This document shows positions 14,514-23,100 of a stretch of DNA of 48,345 bases, piece after piece. The notes beneath the pieces were generated by a model. That model was given only the letters and a program-made list of their open reading frames with translations. It searched no databases and was not told where the DNA came from. Location of the stretch: the NCBI GenBank assembly GCA_902495595.1, contig CABUXV010000013.1, forward strand, positions 1-48,345, in the 5' to 3' direction. This DNA is from an uncultured Eubacterium sp. (GTDB lineage Bacteria > Bacillota > Clostridia > Peptostreptococcales > Anaerovoracaceae). Position numbers and translations under genes: made by a program. Position 1 is the stretch's first letter; each line of letters opens with the position of its first letter.

Positions 14514-14534
14514 TTGGTAATGATATAATACCAA
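14514..14534 (-). promoter_or_regulatory. Palindromic operator upstream of tetR
   Basis: TTGGTA, nine bases, TACCAA. The AT-rich centre contains -10-like sequence (TATTAT). Size and position fit a TetR-dimer autoregulatory site. Confidence 0.55.
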
Positions 14535-14540
14535 CTTTTT

Positions 14541-14579
14541 AAATGAAATGCAAATGAACGACACTTACATGCCGTCCAT
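14541..14579 (-). terminator. Possible terminator after the aldolase operon
   Basis: TGCCGTCCAT (14570-14579) and ATGAACGACA (14554-14563) pair over 10 bp with two G-U pairs and a 6-base loop. The downstream minus-strand tail is T-rich but interrupted (TTGCATTTCATTT), so efficiency is uncertain. Confidence 0.45.
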
Positions 14580-14618
14580 TCACACTATCTATTATTTATC
14601 ACAAGGTATTATAAATTT

Positions 14619-15296
14619 TTATTTCATGCCATTCTTTAACGCCTCAATAGCCGCTGTCCTGCCTTTTTCTCCAAAATCCCTCAGCGCCTCGACTTCTTCT
14701 TTTGGTATAGGTGAACTTTCACCCAACATTTTGGCGATACAAAGGGTTTTGGCTATTTTCTCCACTCCCTCTGCAAAAGAGAATGCCATTTCAAGATTGG
14801 GACCGTAAGCAAGAACACCGTGATTAGCTAAAAGCACAGCAAAATAATTGCCTAAGTATTTATCAAAGTCCCTGTATATTCTATCCGTGCCAGGCGTTCC
14901 ATAAGGAACAACCGGAACTTTTCCAAATGTAATATTCATCTCGGTAAGTGCATCGGATACTATCGGCATAGCATTTACAGCATAAGCTGTCGCATAACAG
15001 CTGTGATTATGCACTACAGCTTTCACATCAGGACGGACTTTATAAACTTCAAGGTGCATTTTAAGCTCCGATGATGGTTTCATCCCCTCTTTCTGATACA
15101 AAATATTTCCCTGCATATCCGTCTCAATAATCATATCAGATTCCATAATATCCTTGTTCACCTGAGATGGCGTTATAAATACTCTGTCTTCGTACCTTGC
15201 CGATACATTGCCCTCAAACATATTCACCATCTGAAAACGATACTCTTTTTTAACCGTTTCCACGATTTCATTTTTGAGATTTTCAACTATATCCAT
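14619..15296 (-). CDS. Class II aldolase/adducin-family sugar-phosphate aldolase (FucA-like)
   Basis: This is a 225-residue zinc-dependent enzyme. The ligands match E. coli L-fuculose-1-phosphate aldolase with a constant +4 offset: Glu77, His96, His98 and His159 (E73, H92, H94, H155 in FucA). GNVSAR (29-34) and SS (75-76) form the phosphate-binding loops. It would cleave a ketose-1-phosphate to dihydroxyacetone phosphate and an aldehyde. A 4-epimerase of the same family is possible. It is the last gene of the operon with FGGY kinase, aminotransferase and GPH symporter, 19 bases after the kinase, with a strong GGAGG SD. Confidence 0.88.
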   Translation of the reverse strand: MDIVENLKNEIVETVKKEYRFQMVNMFEGNVSARYEDRVFITPSQVNKDIMESDMIIETDMQGNILYQKEGMKPSSELKMHLEVYKVRPDVKAVVHNHSCYATAYAVNAMPIVSDALTEMNITFGKVPVVPYGTPGTDRIYRDFDKYLGNYFAVLLANHGVLAYGPNLEMAFSFAEGVEKIAKTLCIAKMLGESSPIPKEEVEALRDFGEKGRTAAIEALKNGMK

Positions 15297-15315
15297 AAGA
15301 GTTTACCTCCATAAC

Positions 15316-16797
15316 CTACGTTGTTTCGTTAATCTTTTTTGACAATTCTTTTATGGAATCATATAGTTCATAAAAGATATCATATTTTTCGTCATAAAAT
15401 CCTGCCGTAGTATCATCAGGATAATAACATTTTTCTGTTCCTATAAATTTACTTGTATCATCCATACTGCACCATCCTAAACCTATGGCAGCTGCAATAG
15501 CAGCTCCCACCGCTCCGGAATGACGTGTTTCTTTAGGTACGTATACAGGAATTTTCAAGATATCCGCCATCATCTGCATCCATTGAGGAGACAGAGAGCC
15601 TCCGCCGTTTACAAATATTTCCGAAAGTTTTTTCCCGCAGTCTTTTCTGTAAACTTCAATTTGCCCTCTCATGCTGAAACACAAACTTTCTAAAACAGCG
15701 CGGATAAAATGAGCTCTCGTGTGCTTTTCGCTTATGTTGAAAAAACTGGCTCTAACAAAAGGATCTGTAATTGGAAACTGTTCTCCAAAGAGCCAAGGAG
15801 CAGCATGAAGACCTTCACATCCCGGTTTTATCTTTGATATTTCCGTTTCTATAAAATCATAAATTCCGCTGCCCATTTCCTTTCGTTCTTTCTTATAGAA
15901 TCTGTCTATGGCCCATTCAAACATAAGACAGCAGCTATTGGTACATCCCCCGTATATCATCAATTCAGGGTTTATACTGTTGAGCTGATAGGACCCTTCA
16001 GAAGTTTCATACACACGATCTATTAGCGCAGACAGCCATCCGGAACTTCCAAGATAAATATGAGCATCGCCGTCTTTGCAGCATCCACATCCGGCAGCTG
16101 CCGCAGTAACGTCTATCATCCCTCCAAATACCGGAGTTCCTTTCATAAGACCAAGCTGACTCGCACCATTCTCATCAAGAACAGCATACTCCCTGCACGC
16201 TTCTACTGTAGGGCCCAACTTACTCCCATCTATATCAGCATATGTCGCATCATAATATGCCTGAATTTCCGGAGCTCTTTTTATAATTCCGGGATGATTG
16301 GAAGAAACAGCCATTACACCTGTAGCCTTATATTGCAGAAAACTGTTGCAGTCCAAAAAATATTTAGTTTTTTTATATATTTCAGGTTCATTTTCTTTCA
16401 GCCAGAGAAGCCTGGACTGATGGTCCTGACTTCTTACAAGTTCCATTCCGCATCTCCTGTTTATTTCTTCCGCCTGCTTTTCAGCTCTTCCGTCAAGCCA
16501 GCTTATAGCATTGTAAAGAATATTTCCGTCACAATCCACAGGTATTATATTTACAGCCTGAACACTGAAAGAAAGAGCTTTCACCGCCGCAGCTTCAATT
16601 CCTGCATCTTCAATCACCCCATGGGTTACTTCACAAACTGCATCCCAGTAATCCTCCGGATTCTGCTCAACATAAAGGGGTCTTGGTTTATATAAAGGAT
16701 ATGCTTTCTCCTTTATAGCTAAAACTTTTCCTTCATCATCTACAAGCGCCACTTTTACACCGCTTGTTCCAAAATCATATGCTGCTATACATTTCAC
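15316..16797 (-). CDS. FGGY-family carbohydrate kinase
   Basis: This is a 493-residue sugar kinase of the xylulokinase/fuculokinase family. The N-terminal phosphate loop is YDFGTSGVKVALVD (7-20). GGCGCCKDGDAHIYLGSSGW carries the central domain motif in altered form, and the C-terminal adenosine motif is FVNGGGSLSPQWMQMMADIL. The start is GTG at 16797 with no clear SD. A hairpin (TAGAAAAT/ATTTTCTA, 16809-16834) lies just upstream, between this gene and the aminotransferase, and may tune translation. The sugar substrate cannot be read from sequence; the FucA-like partner suggests a ketose phosphorylated at C1. Confidence 0.9.
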   Translation of the reverse strand: MKCIAAYDFGTSGVKVALVDDEGKVLAIKEKAYPLYKPRPLYVEQNPEDYWDAVCEVTHGVIEDAGIEAAAVKALSFSVQAVNIIPVDCDGNILYNAISWLDGRAEKQAEEINRRCGMELVRSQDHQSRLLWLKENEPEIYKKTKYFLDCNSFLQYKATGVMAVSSNHPGIIKRAPEIQAYYDATYADIDGSKLGPTVEACREYAVLDENGASQLGLMKGTPVFGGMIDVTAAAAGCGCCKDGDAHIYLGSSGWLSALIDRVYETSEGSYQLNSINPELMIYGGCTNSCCLMFEWAIDRFYKKERKEMGSGIYDFIETEISKIKPGCEGLHAAPWLFGEQFPITDPFVRASFFNISEKHTRAHFIRAVLESLCFSMRGQIEVYRKDCGKKLSEIFVNGGGSLSPQWMQMMADILKIPVYVPKETRHSGAVGAAIAAAIGLGWCSMDDTSKFIGTEKCYYPDDTTAGFYDEKYDIFYELYDSIKELSKKINETT

Positions 16798-16876
16798 AAC
16801 TATTTTTATAGAAAATCAAAGCTTTAATTTTCTATTCTTCCTTTCCCATTTCCGATTTCACAGTAAAATAAAATTT

Positions 16877-18310
16877 TTATTCATACTGGCTGAATACTCT
16901 TTCATACACAGCTAAAGCATCATCGAGAATATCAATGCTGCCATAAGGCAAATACGTCTTTCCTCCATTGGCAATTATAAGACCTTCTGCTGCCAATGCC
17001 ATTGAAAATTCAATATAATTCATATACGCATCTTCCAGCTGATTTCTAAACTGCGCGTCATTGCTGTCAATACAGTAAGGTACGTGCTGCACTCCGCTCA
17101 CGTCTATGTGAAGTATAGACGAATGGTGATACAATATGGAAGGTACATCATATTTTTCTGTAAGCTCGGCTATTCCTCTCATAAAGTAATCCGATGCCTT
17201 ATCAAGCGCTTCATGTACATTAAGTCTCTCAAGCTCCTTTATTACAGTAATTCCCGCAAGGGATGTAAGAGGATTAGCTGTCATAGTTCCGCCTACCTTT
17301 ACTTTTATATCGTCACTTGCATCCACTCCTGCAGTAAGCATGGACATTATTTCTTTTCTTCCGCCGACTCCTCCTGATGCGGCGAATCCGCCTCCTATTA
17401 TTTTGCCGAATACCGTAAGGTCAGGTTTAGTTCCAAACATCGCCTGAGCCCCGCCCATTCCAAGACGGAATCCCGTAACAACTTCATCGTAAATAAGCAG
17501 CATGCCATACTTATCACATAATTTTCTTGCTGCCTTATGATACTCTTTAGTCGTAGGTACAGCTCCGCTGTCCTGACCTACAGCTTCCATAATAAATGCT
17601 GCTACTCCTCCATCTTTTTCATACTTCTTTATTGTTTCTTCAAGTGCGTCTATGTCATTGATAGGTACTGCATGAGTATTTTGGAAACATTCTGCCGGTA
17701 CGCCGTTTTTCATCATTTCAGCCGTACAGCCTTCATTATAAACAAGCTGGTCGCTCCATCCATGATATCCTCCCGAAAAACGAATAATATGTTTTCTGCC
17801 CGTAAATGCCCTGGCCAAACGTACTGCTACCAAATCGGCTTCCGTACCGCTTCCCAGCGCTCTAAAAAGATCCACTGTAGGGTAATATTTTTTTATAAGT
17901 TCCGCCAGTTCTCTCTCGTAAACACTGTAAAGTCCCGATACTGGCCCATTCTCCATTATCTGTTTCACGGAAGCATCTCTTACGGCAGGCCAGTTATTTC
18001 CCAGTATAGTCGGACCTCCTGCGCACAGAAAATCTATGTATCGGTTTCCGTCTATATCATAAAGATAAGGTCCATCCGCCTTCTCTATAGCCAGGGCAAA
18101 GGGATGATTATTTGCAAGGTTATGCTGTATTCCTCCGGGAACTGCATTCTTTGCCAGAGCTGTTTCTGCTTTTGATTTTGAACATTTTTCATTAAAGTAT
18201 TTCATATACTTTTCAACTGCGCTTCGCTTTAAATGCTTTCTGTTCTTCATCAGTTCCTGCGCCTGGGCATGCACAGCCTCATAATCATATTCATTGAGTA
18301 ATTTAGACAC
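16877..18310 (-). CDS. Class III PLP aminotransferase (glutamate-1-semialdehyde aminomutase-like)
   Basis: This 477-residue enzyme carries the class III signature: LGSGTEADLVAVRLARAFTG binding the phosphate, GGYHGW, the PLP aspartate in YDEVVTGFR, and the Schiff-base lysine in TVFGKIIGGG. It has an N-terminal extension of about 50 residues relative to HemL, and no other haem-synthesis gene is nearby. The context (sugar symporter, kinase, aldolase) points to removal of an amino group from an amino sugar or amino polyol; this is inferred. The start is GTG at 18310, 9 bases after AAAGGAAGG. Confidence 0.88.
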   Translation of the reverse strand: MSKLLNEYDYEAVHAQAQELMKNRKHLKRSAVEKYMKYFNEKCSKSKAETALAKNAVPGGIQHNLANNHPFALAIEKADGPYLYDIDGNRYIDFLCAGGPTILGNNWPAVRDASVKQIMENGPVSGLYSVYERELAELIKKYYPTVDLFRALGSGTEADLVAVRLARAFTGRKHIIRFSGGYHGWSDQLVYNEGCTAEMMKNGVPAECFQNTHAVPINDIDALEETIKKYEKDGGVAAFIMEAVGQDSGAVPTTKEYHKAARKLCDKYGMLLIYDEVVTGFRLGMGGAQAMFGTKPDLTVFGKIIGGGFAASGGVGGRKEIMSMLTAGVDASDDIKVKVGGTMTANPLTSLAGITVIKELERLNVHEALDKASDYFMRGIAELTEKYDVPSILYHHSSILHIDVSGVQHVPYCIDSNDAQFRNQLEDAYMNYIEFSMALAAEGLIIANGGKTYLPYGSIDILDDALAVYERVFSQYE

Positions 18311-18342
18311 TTTTATACACCTTCCTTTAAAAAACTTTTTAT

Positions 18343-19761
18343 TTACAGTATTTTGTCTATTTCAGGGTCCACAAAATCCGTCTCGCCTGCACGGCGTCTC
18401 TCATTTGCTGCCTGAAGTCTTGCATATACTTTTTTATTTACAGGATACAAGATAATGCAGACTATTGAAACTGCCAAGCATATGGCTAAATAAACCGTGG
18501 ATATATTCTGTATACCGCTTACAGCAGAAGCACTCTGAGACTCAAGCGCAGCATCATATCCCACCATTGCAAGCACTATTCCTATAACCTGCAGACCTAC
18601 TGCGTTTCCGAACTTCTGTACAAGCTGAGGAAATGAAGTTATACACCCTGCTCTGTTTTTGCGGTTCTTATATTCATCCAGTTCGATTAGATCATAGGAA
18701 AAATCATAGAACATGCACCAAAAACCGGCTAACGCAAAACCATTTAATGCAGTAAGAACGTAGACCATAAACAAGCTGTCAACGCCGATTATCCTGCATA
18801 CGACAACACCTACCATAGTGATTCCGAAAGCGATTACAACCGCAACTTTTCTGTCCCACTTGGTCGATATAAGCGTAAATATAGGAGACAGAATAAAAAA
18901 TGACAGCAAGGTCATTACAGCAGTTCCTGCCAAAGCTTCCGGGTCAGTGCCTGCTGCGTATATAAGCAGATAATTTGTATTAGCCGATACCATGGCAGAA
19001 CCAAACAGGTAAAAGAAAACCCACGGAATGAAAAATTTCATCGGCTTAAGTTTCAGAATATCTTTATAAGTCTTTAAGATATTTTCCGGCTCCGTATCAA
19101 CAGCCTTTTCTATAAACTTAACATTCCTTATGGAGAAATAGTTTATAAGTCCGAATACGATGGAAATTCCGCCTATACATGCAGCAGCCAATGTCCAGCA
19201 AATCTTATCTGAAATTCCCATTCCTGTAAAAAATCCTATGAAAAGTATAGGGAATACACATCCTGCATATATTACAAAGCCATTCATAGTTGAAGAAATT
19301 CCTCTTATCTTCGTCTGCTCATCATAATCATCCGTCATCTGCGCACAGCATGAATAATAAGGTATGCAGAATGCAGTGTAAGAACACCACATAAGTGAAG
19401 ATGTTATAACATAATAGGCAAACTTAAATCCCTGACTGCCGTCTACGACTATAAACGTACAGGTAAGCAAAATTCCTGTAAGTATACCGCCCGCAAGCAT
19501 GAATTTCTTTTGATTTACCTTCGGATGGTCCACTATCCAGCCCAGTATAGGGTCAGTTATAGCGTCCACGCACACAGAAATCAATGATACAGTACCTGCC
19601 ATTACAGGATTCAGTCCTACCATATTTGTAAGAAATATTACAAAATAAATATAGAACATATTGTAAACTATTGACTCGGTTGTTATTCCGGCTTCATATC
19701 CCAGTTTCCTAAGCGGGGTGAGATTAGTATTCTTTGCCGAAAGTCTTGGCTCAGCAGTCAT
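18343..19761 (-). CDS. GPH-family (MelB-like) sugar:cation symporter
   Basis: This 472-residue protein has 12 predicted membrane segments. LRKLGYEAGITTESIVYNMF and VCVDAITDPILGWIVDH match the glycoside-pentoside-hexuronide symporter family, the latter holding the cation-site aspartates of MelB. It is the first gene of the four-gene operon and presumably imports its substrate, coupled to sodium or protons. The ATG has GAAAGGAG upstream. A near-consensus promoter lies at 19805-19833. Confidence 0.9.
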   Translation of the reverse strand: MTAEPRLSAKNTNLTPLRKLGYEAGITTESIVYNMFYIYFVIFLTNMVGLNPVMAGTVSLISVCVDAITDPILGWIVDHPKVNQKKFMLAGGILTGILLTCTFIVVDGSQGFKFAYYVITSSLMWCSYTAFCIPYYSCCAQMTDDYDEQTKIRGISSTMNGFVIYAGCVFPILFIGFFTGMGISDKICWTLAAACIGGISIVFGLINYFSIRNVKFIEKAVDTEPENILKTYKDILKLKPMKFFIPWVFFYLFGSAMVSANTNYLLIYAAGTDPEALAGTAVMTLLSFFILSPIFTLISTKWDRKVAVVIAFGITMVGVVVCRIIGVDSLFMVYVLTALNGFALAGFWCMFYDFSYDLIELDEYKNRKNRAGCITSFPQLVQKFGNAVGLQVIGIVLAMVGYDAALESQSASAVSGIQNISTVYLAICLAVSIVCIILYPVNKKVYARLQAANERRRAGETDFVDPEIDKIL

Positions 19762-19804
19762 TTTAAAACTCCTTTCAAAAATGAAATAACAATGATTTAG
19801 TATT

Positions 19805-19833
19805 ATTATAATTTTCAGTTTTTATATTGTCAA
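19805..19833 (-). promoter_or_regulatory. Promoter of the GPH-aminotransferase-kinase-aldolase operon
   Basis: TTGACA (19828-19833) and TATAAT (19805-19810) are exact consensus with a 17-bp spacer on the minus strand. Such a strong promoter suggests repression rather than activation. No clear operator palindrome is seen next to it. Confidence 0.88.
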
Positions 19834-19917
19834 TCATTTTTAAACTTAAGTACAAAATAAAACATAAGTTAAAATTATCCAATATGTTTTTTCCTTTGCA
19901 TATATTATAGATTTCCA

Positions 19918-19968
19918 CAAAAAAACAATCTTATAGCCTGATTCTATTTCAGCTCTGTAAGATTGTTT
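19918..19968 (-). terminator. Long terminator hairpin
   Basis: AAACAATCTTA (19923-19933) and TAAGATTGTTT (19958-19968) form an 11-bp stem with an inner CTGA/TCAG helix. On the minus strand it is followed by a run of seven T. It is the second terminator after the activase gene. Confidence 0.8.
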
Positions 19969-19984
19969 CGTGATGTTTTAAATG

Positions 19985-20125
19985 TATTTTTTATAAAATA
20001 TTAGAAGAAAGGCGGAAATATACGGAATCTAAGATTTCTATGCACGAAATGCCGCCCGCAATGAGCGATGCTTCGCAAAGTATTTCTTTGAAGTATACGG
20101 AAATCTCGTAAAACGATATTTCCTA
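19985..20125 (-). other. Structured noncoding stretch between two terminators
   Basis: No gene is seen. On the minus strand GGAAAT-TCG/CGA-ATTTCC forms a near-palindrome (about 20090-20123). GCG/CGC closes a small hairpin around GAAGCAT. GGCGG/CCGCC and GAATCT/AGATTTC nest at 20010-20055. GTATACGGAAAT and GGAAATATACGGAA are related copies. It is bounded by terminators at 20131-20170 and 19918-19968. It could be a dispersed palindromic repeat or a small RNA. Confidence 0.35.
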
Positions 20126-20130
20126 TACTA

Positions 20131-20170
20131 TAAAAAAGACGTCCCTTTCATGAAGATGAAAAAGACGTCT
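20131..20170 (-). terminator. Terminator of the activase gene
   Basis: AGACGTC (20137-20143) and GACGTCT (20164-20170) pair, with a T6 tail on the minus strand, five bases after the stop codon of the activase gene. Confidence 0.85.
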
Positions 20171-20175
20171 CATTT

Positions 20176-23100
20176 TTACATACCTGCTGTCTGTCTTGTA
20201 TGATATTTATATTTCTTTGATTTTTCCGATGCTCCTGCTTTATCCTTTCCGTATTCCTGGCTTTTTTCTTTTTTTTCAAGGTTCTTATGTGCAGTAGCCA
20301 TCATCAGCTTTATTCTGTTAAGCTGGTTGACATCTGATGCCCCCGGGTCATAATCTATGGCAGCTATATTGGCCATAGGATTTCGCTTTCTCAGCGCTTT
20401 CATCATGCCTTTTCCCGTAACGTGATTAGGCAGACACGCAAACGGCTGCATGCATACGATGTTTTCAACGCCGTCATCTATCAGATCCACCATTTCACCG
20501 GTAAGCAGCCATCCTTCTCCGCATTGGTTTCCAAGAGAAATTATCTCAGAAGCCTTATCTGCAATATTGTTTATACGCATAGGCTGGTGAAAACGCTTGC
20601 TTGAATTAAGGGCCTTTCTCATAGGTCTTCTGAAGAACTCTATAACAGATATCGCCGCTTTGTTTCCAATCATGTTCATGTAACTTCCTGACAGATTATT
20701 GTAATTGAATTCCTTGCTGTACATTCCATATAAGAAGAAATCAGCTAAATCCAGAACTACTGCCTCTCCGCCTTCTTTTTCTATAATATCAACGATATCA
20801 TTGTTGGCGTTAGGATGATATTTTACAAGTATTTCACCGACTACTCCGACTCTTGGTTTCTTTATATTAAGCAAAGGCAGCTCATCAAAGGCGTTTACTA
20901 TGTACTTAACATTTTTCTTAAACTCACTCAGACTGCCTGAGATAATATTCTCGTTAGCAAGCTTTGTGCATTTTTCATATAACGCATCTGCAGAGCCCTG
21001 TTCCCTTTCATAAGGTCTTGTCGCATACAAAACTCTCATGAATAAATCTCCGTATATTATACCCATCAGACACCTTTTAAGAATTCCTATGGTGAATTTA
21101 AATCCGGGATTTGTTTCCAGCCCTGCCATATTCACGGATATTACCGGTATCTGAGGCATATCTAAATCTTTAAGAGCTTTTCTCAAAAGCGATACATAAT
21201 TGCTCGCCCTGCAGCCTCCGCCCGTCTGACTCATGAATATACCAACCTTATTTAAGTCGACTTCTCCCGATTTTAAGTAGGATATTATCTGTCCCAGCGT
21301 CACTATAGTAGGATAGCAGGCATCATTGTTTATATACTTAAGACCTTCATCTACAGCATTCTTATCTACTGTAGGCAGTCTTTTGGCTTTATATCCCTCA
21401 CACGCCAAAGCAGTTTCAAGAAACTGAAAATGTATAGGAGACATTTCAGGAATGAGAACCGTGTAGTCATTTTTCATCTCTTTTGTGAAATAAACTCTCT
21501 CATACGAAGAATCATACTCCTTATGTACTACATGATTCTTCTCTCTTTCATCCATAGCCGCCTTAAGGGATCTTATCCTAATCTTGGCAGCGCCCATATT
21601 GGTTCCTTCATCTATCTTCAAAACCGTATACAGCTTATTGCTGTTCTTTGTAATTTCTTCCACCTGGTCAGTAGTAACCGCATCAAGTCCGCAGCCGAAA
21701 GAATTAAGCTGCACGATTTCCACATCATCTGTAGTTCCCACAAATTTAGCAGCTTTGTAAAGTCTTGAATGATACATCCACTGGTCTAAAACTCTTATAG
21801 GTCTTGGAAGCTCTCCGAGATGCGCTACCGAGTCTTCGGTCAGAACAACCATATCAAAGGAAGTTATTATTTTATCTATACCGTGATTTATCTCAGGGTC
21901 CAGATGATATGGTCTTCCGGCAAGAACAACGGCCTTCTTCCCATGTTTCTCAGCATATTTCAATGCTTCCTCGCCCTTTGATTTTATATCAGCCTTTACT
22001 TTGATATCTTCATCTCTTGCTTCTTTAACAGCTTCTTTTATTTCATATCTTGATACGCCCTTTATATCAAGAATTTTAAACAGTTCTCTTTCCAGATAAT
22101 CATCGTTATCATAAGGAATGAAAGGATGGGTAAATGTTACGTTCATGGAATCAAATACATCATCCATATTTCCTGCTATAACTTCCGGATATGTAGCAAC
22201 TATAGGACAGTTGTAATGGTTCTGAGATTTATCATCTTCATTGCGTTCATAATTTATGCTCGGATAGAATATCCATTTTACATCGTTGTCCACCAGCCAT
22301 TTTATATGCCCATGAACCATCTTAGCCGGATAACATGCCGTATCGGATGATATGGTTTCCATTCCTTTTTCATACATATCCTTATTTGAAACAGGCGAAA
22401 GCACAACTCTAAATCCAAGCTTTGTAAAGAAAGTATGCCAAAACGGATAGTTTTCATACATATTCAGTACCCGTGGTATACCAACCACACCTCTTTTGGC
22501 ATCCTTTTCCTCCAGAGGTTCATAACCGAATATTTTTCTGAACTTATACTCGTAAAGGTTAGGTACTTTATTTTCTTCTTCTAAAACCTTGCCCTCACCG
22601 CGTTCACATCTGTTTCCTGTAAAAAACCTTCTGCCGTCGTTAAATTTATTTACTGTCATCAGACAGTTATTCTCACAGCCCTTGCATCTTATATGGCTTA
22701 TGTTTACATTAAAGCTGTCAATTTCCTCGGGTTTTATGAGAGTTGAAACATCCTCTTCACTGCTGCTGTTTAAAGCTATAATAGCAGCGCCGTAAGCTCC
22801 CATAAGTCCTGCAATATCAGGTCTTACTATTTCCTTTCCCAGAATGTCTTCAATAGCTCTTAATATGGCATCATTCAGAAATGTTCCGCCCTGAACTACG
22901 ATTTTATTCCCGGCTTCATCGGGATTTCTCAGTTTTATAACTTTATACAAAGCATTTTTTATTACCGAATAGGAAAGCCCGGCGGAAATGTCCCCTATTG
23001 TAGAACCTTCCTTTTGCGCCTGCTTAACCTTTGAATTCATAAACACAGTACATCTTGTGCCTAAATCAACAGGTGAATCTGCAAACAAAGCTTCCTTTGC

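Noticed and set aside
16060..16695. A 211-codon plus-strand open frame
   Set aside because: It is antisense to the FGGY kinase, has no recognisable domain and no SD.
17537..18175. A 212-codon plus-strand open frame
   Set aside because: It lies wholly inside the aminotransferase gene on the other strand; its composition is that of an antisense shadow with no domain.
16877..18310. hemL, glutamate-1-semialdehyde aminomutase for haem synthesis
   Set aside because: The protein is longer than HemL, has an extra N-terminal region and sits in a sugar operon with no haem genes. A catabolic aminotransferase is more likely.
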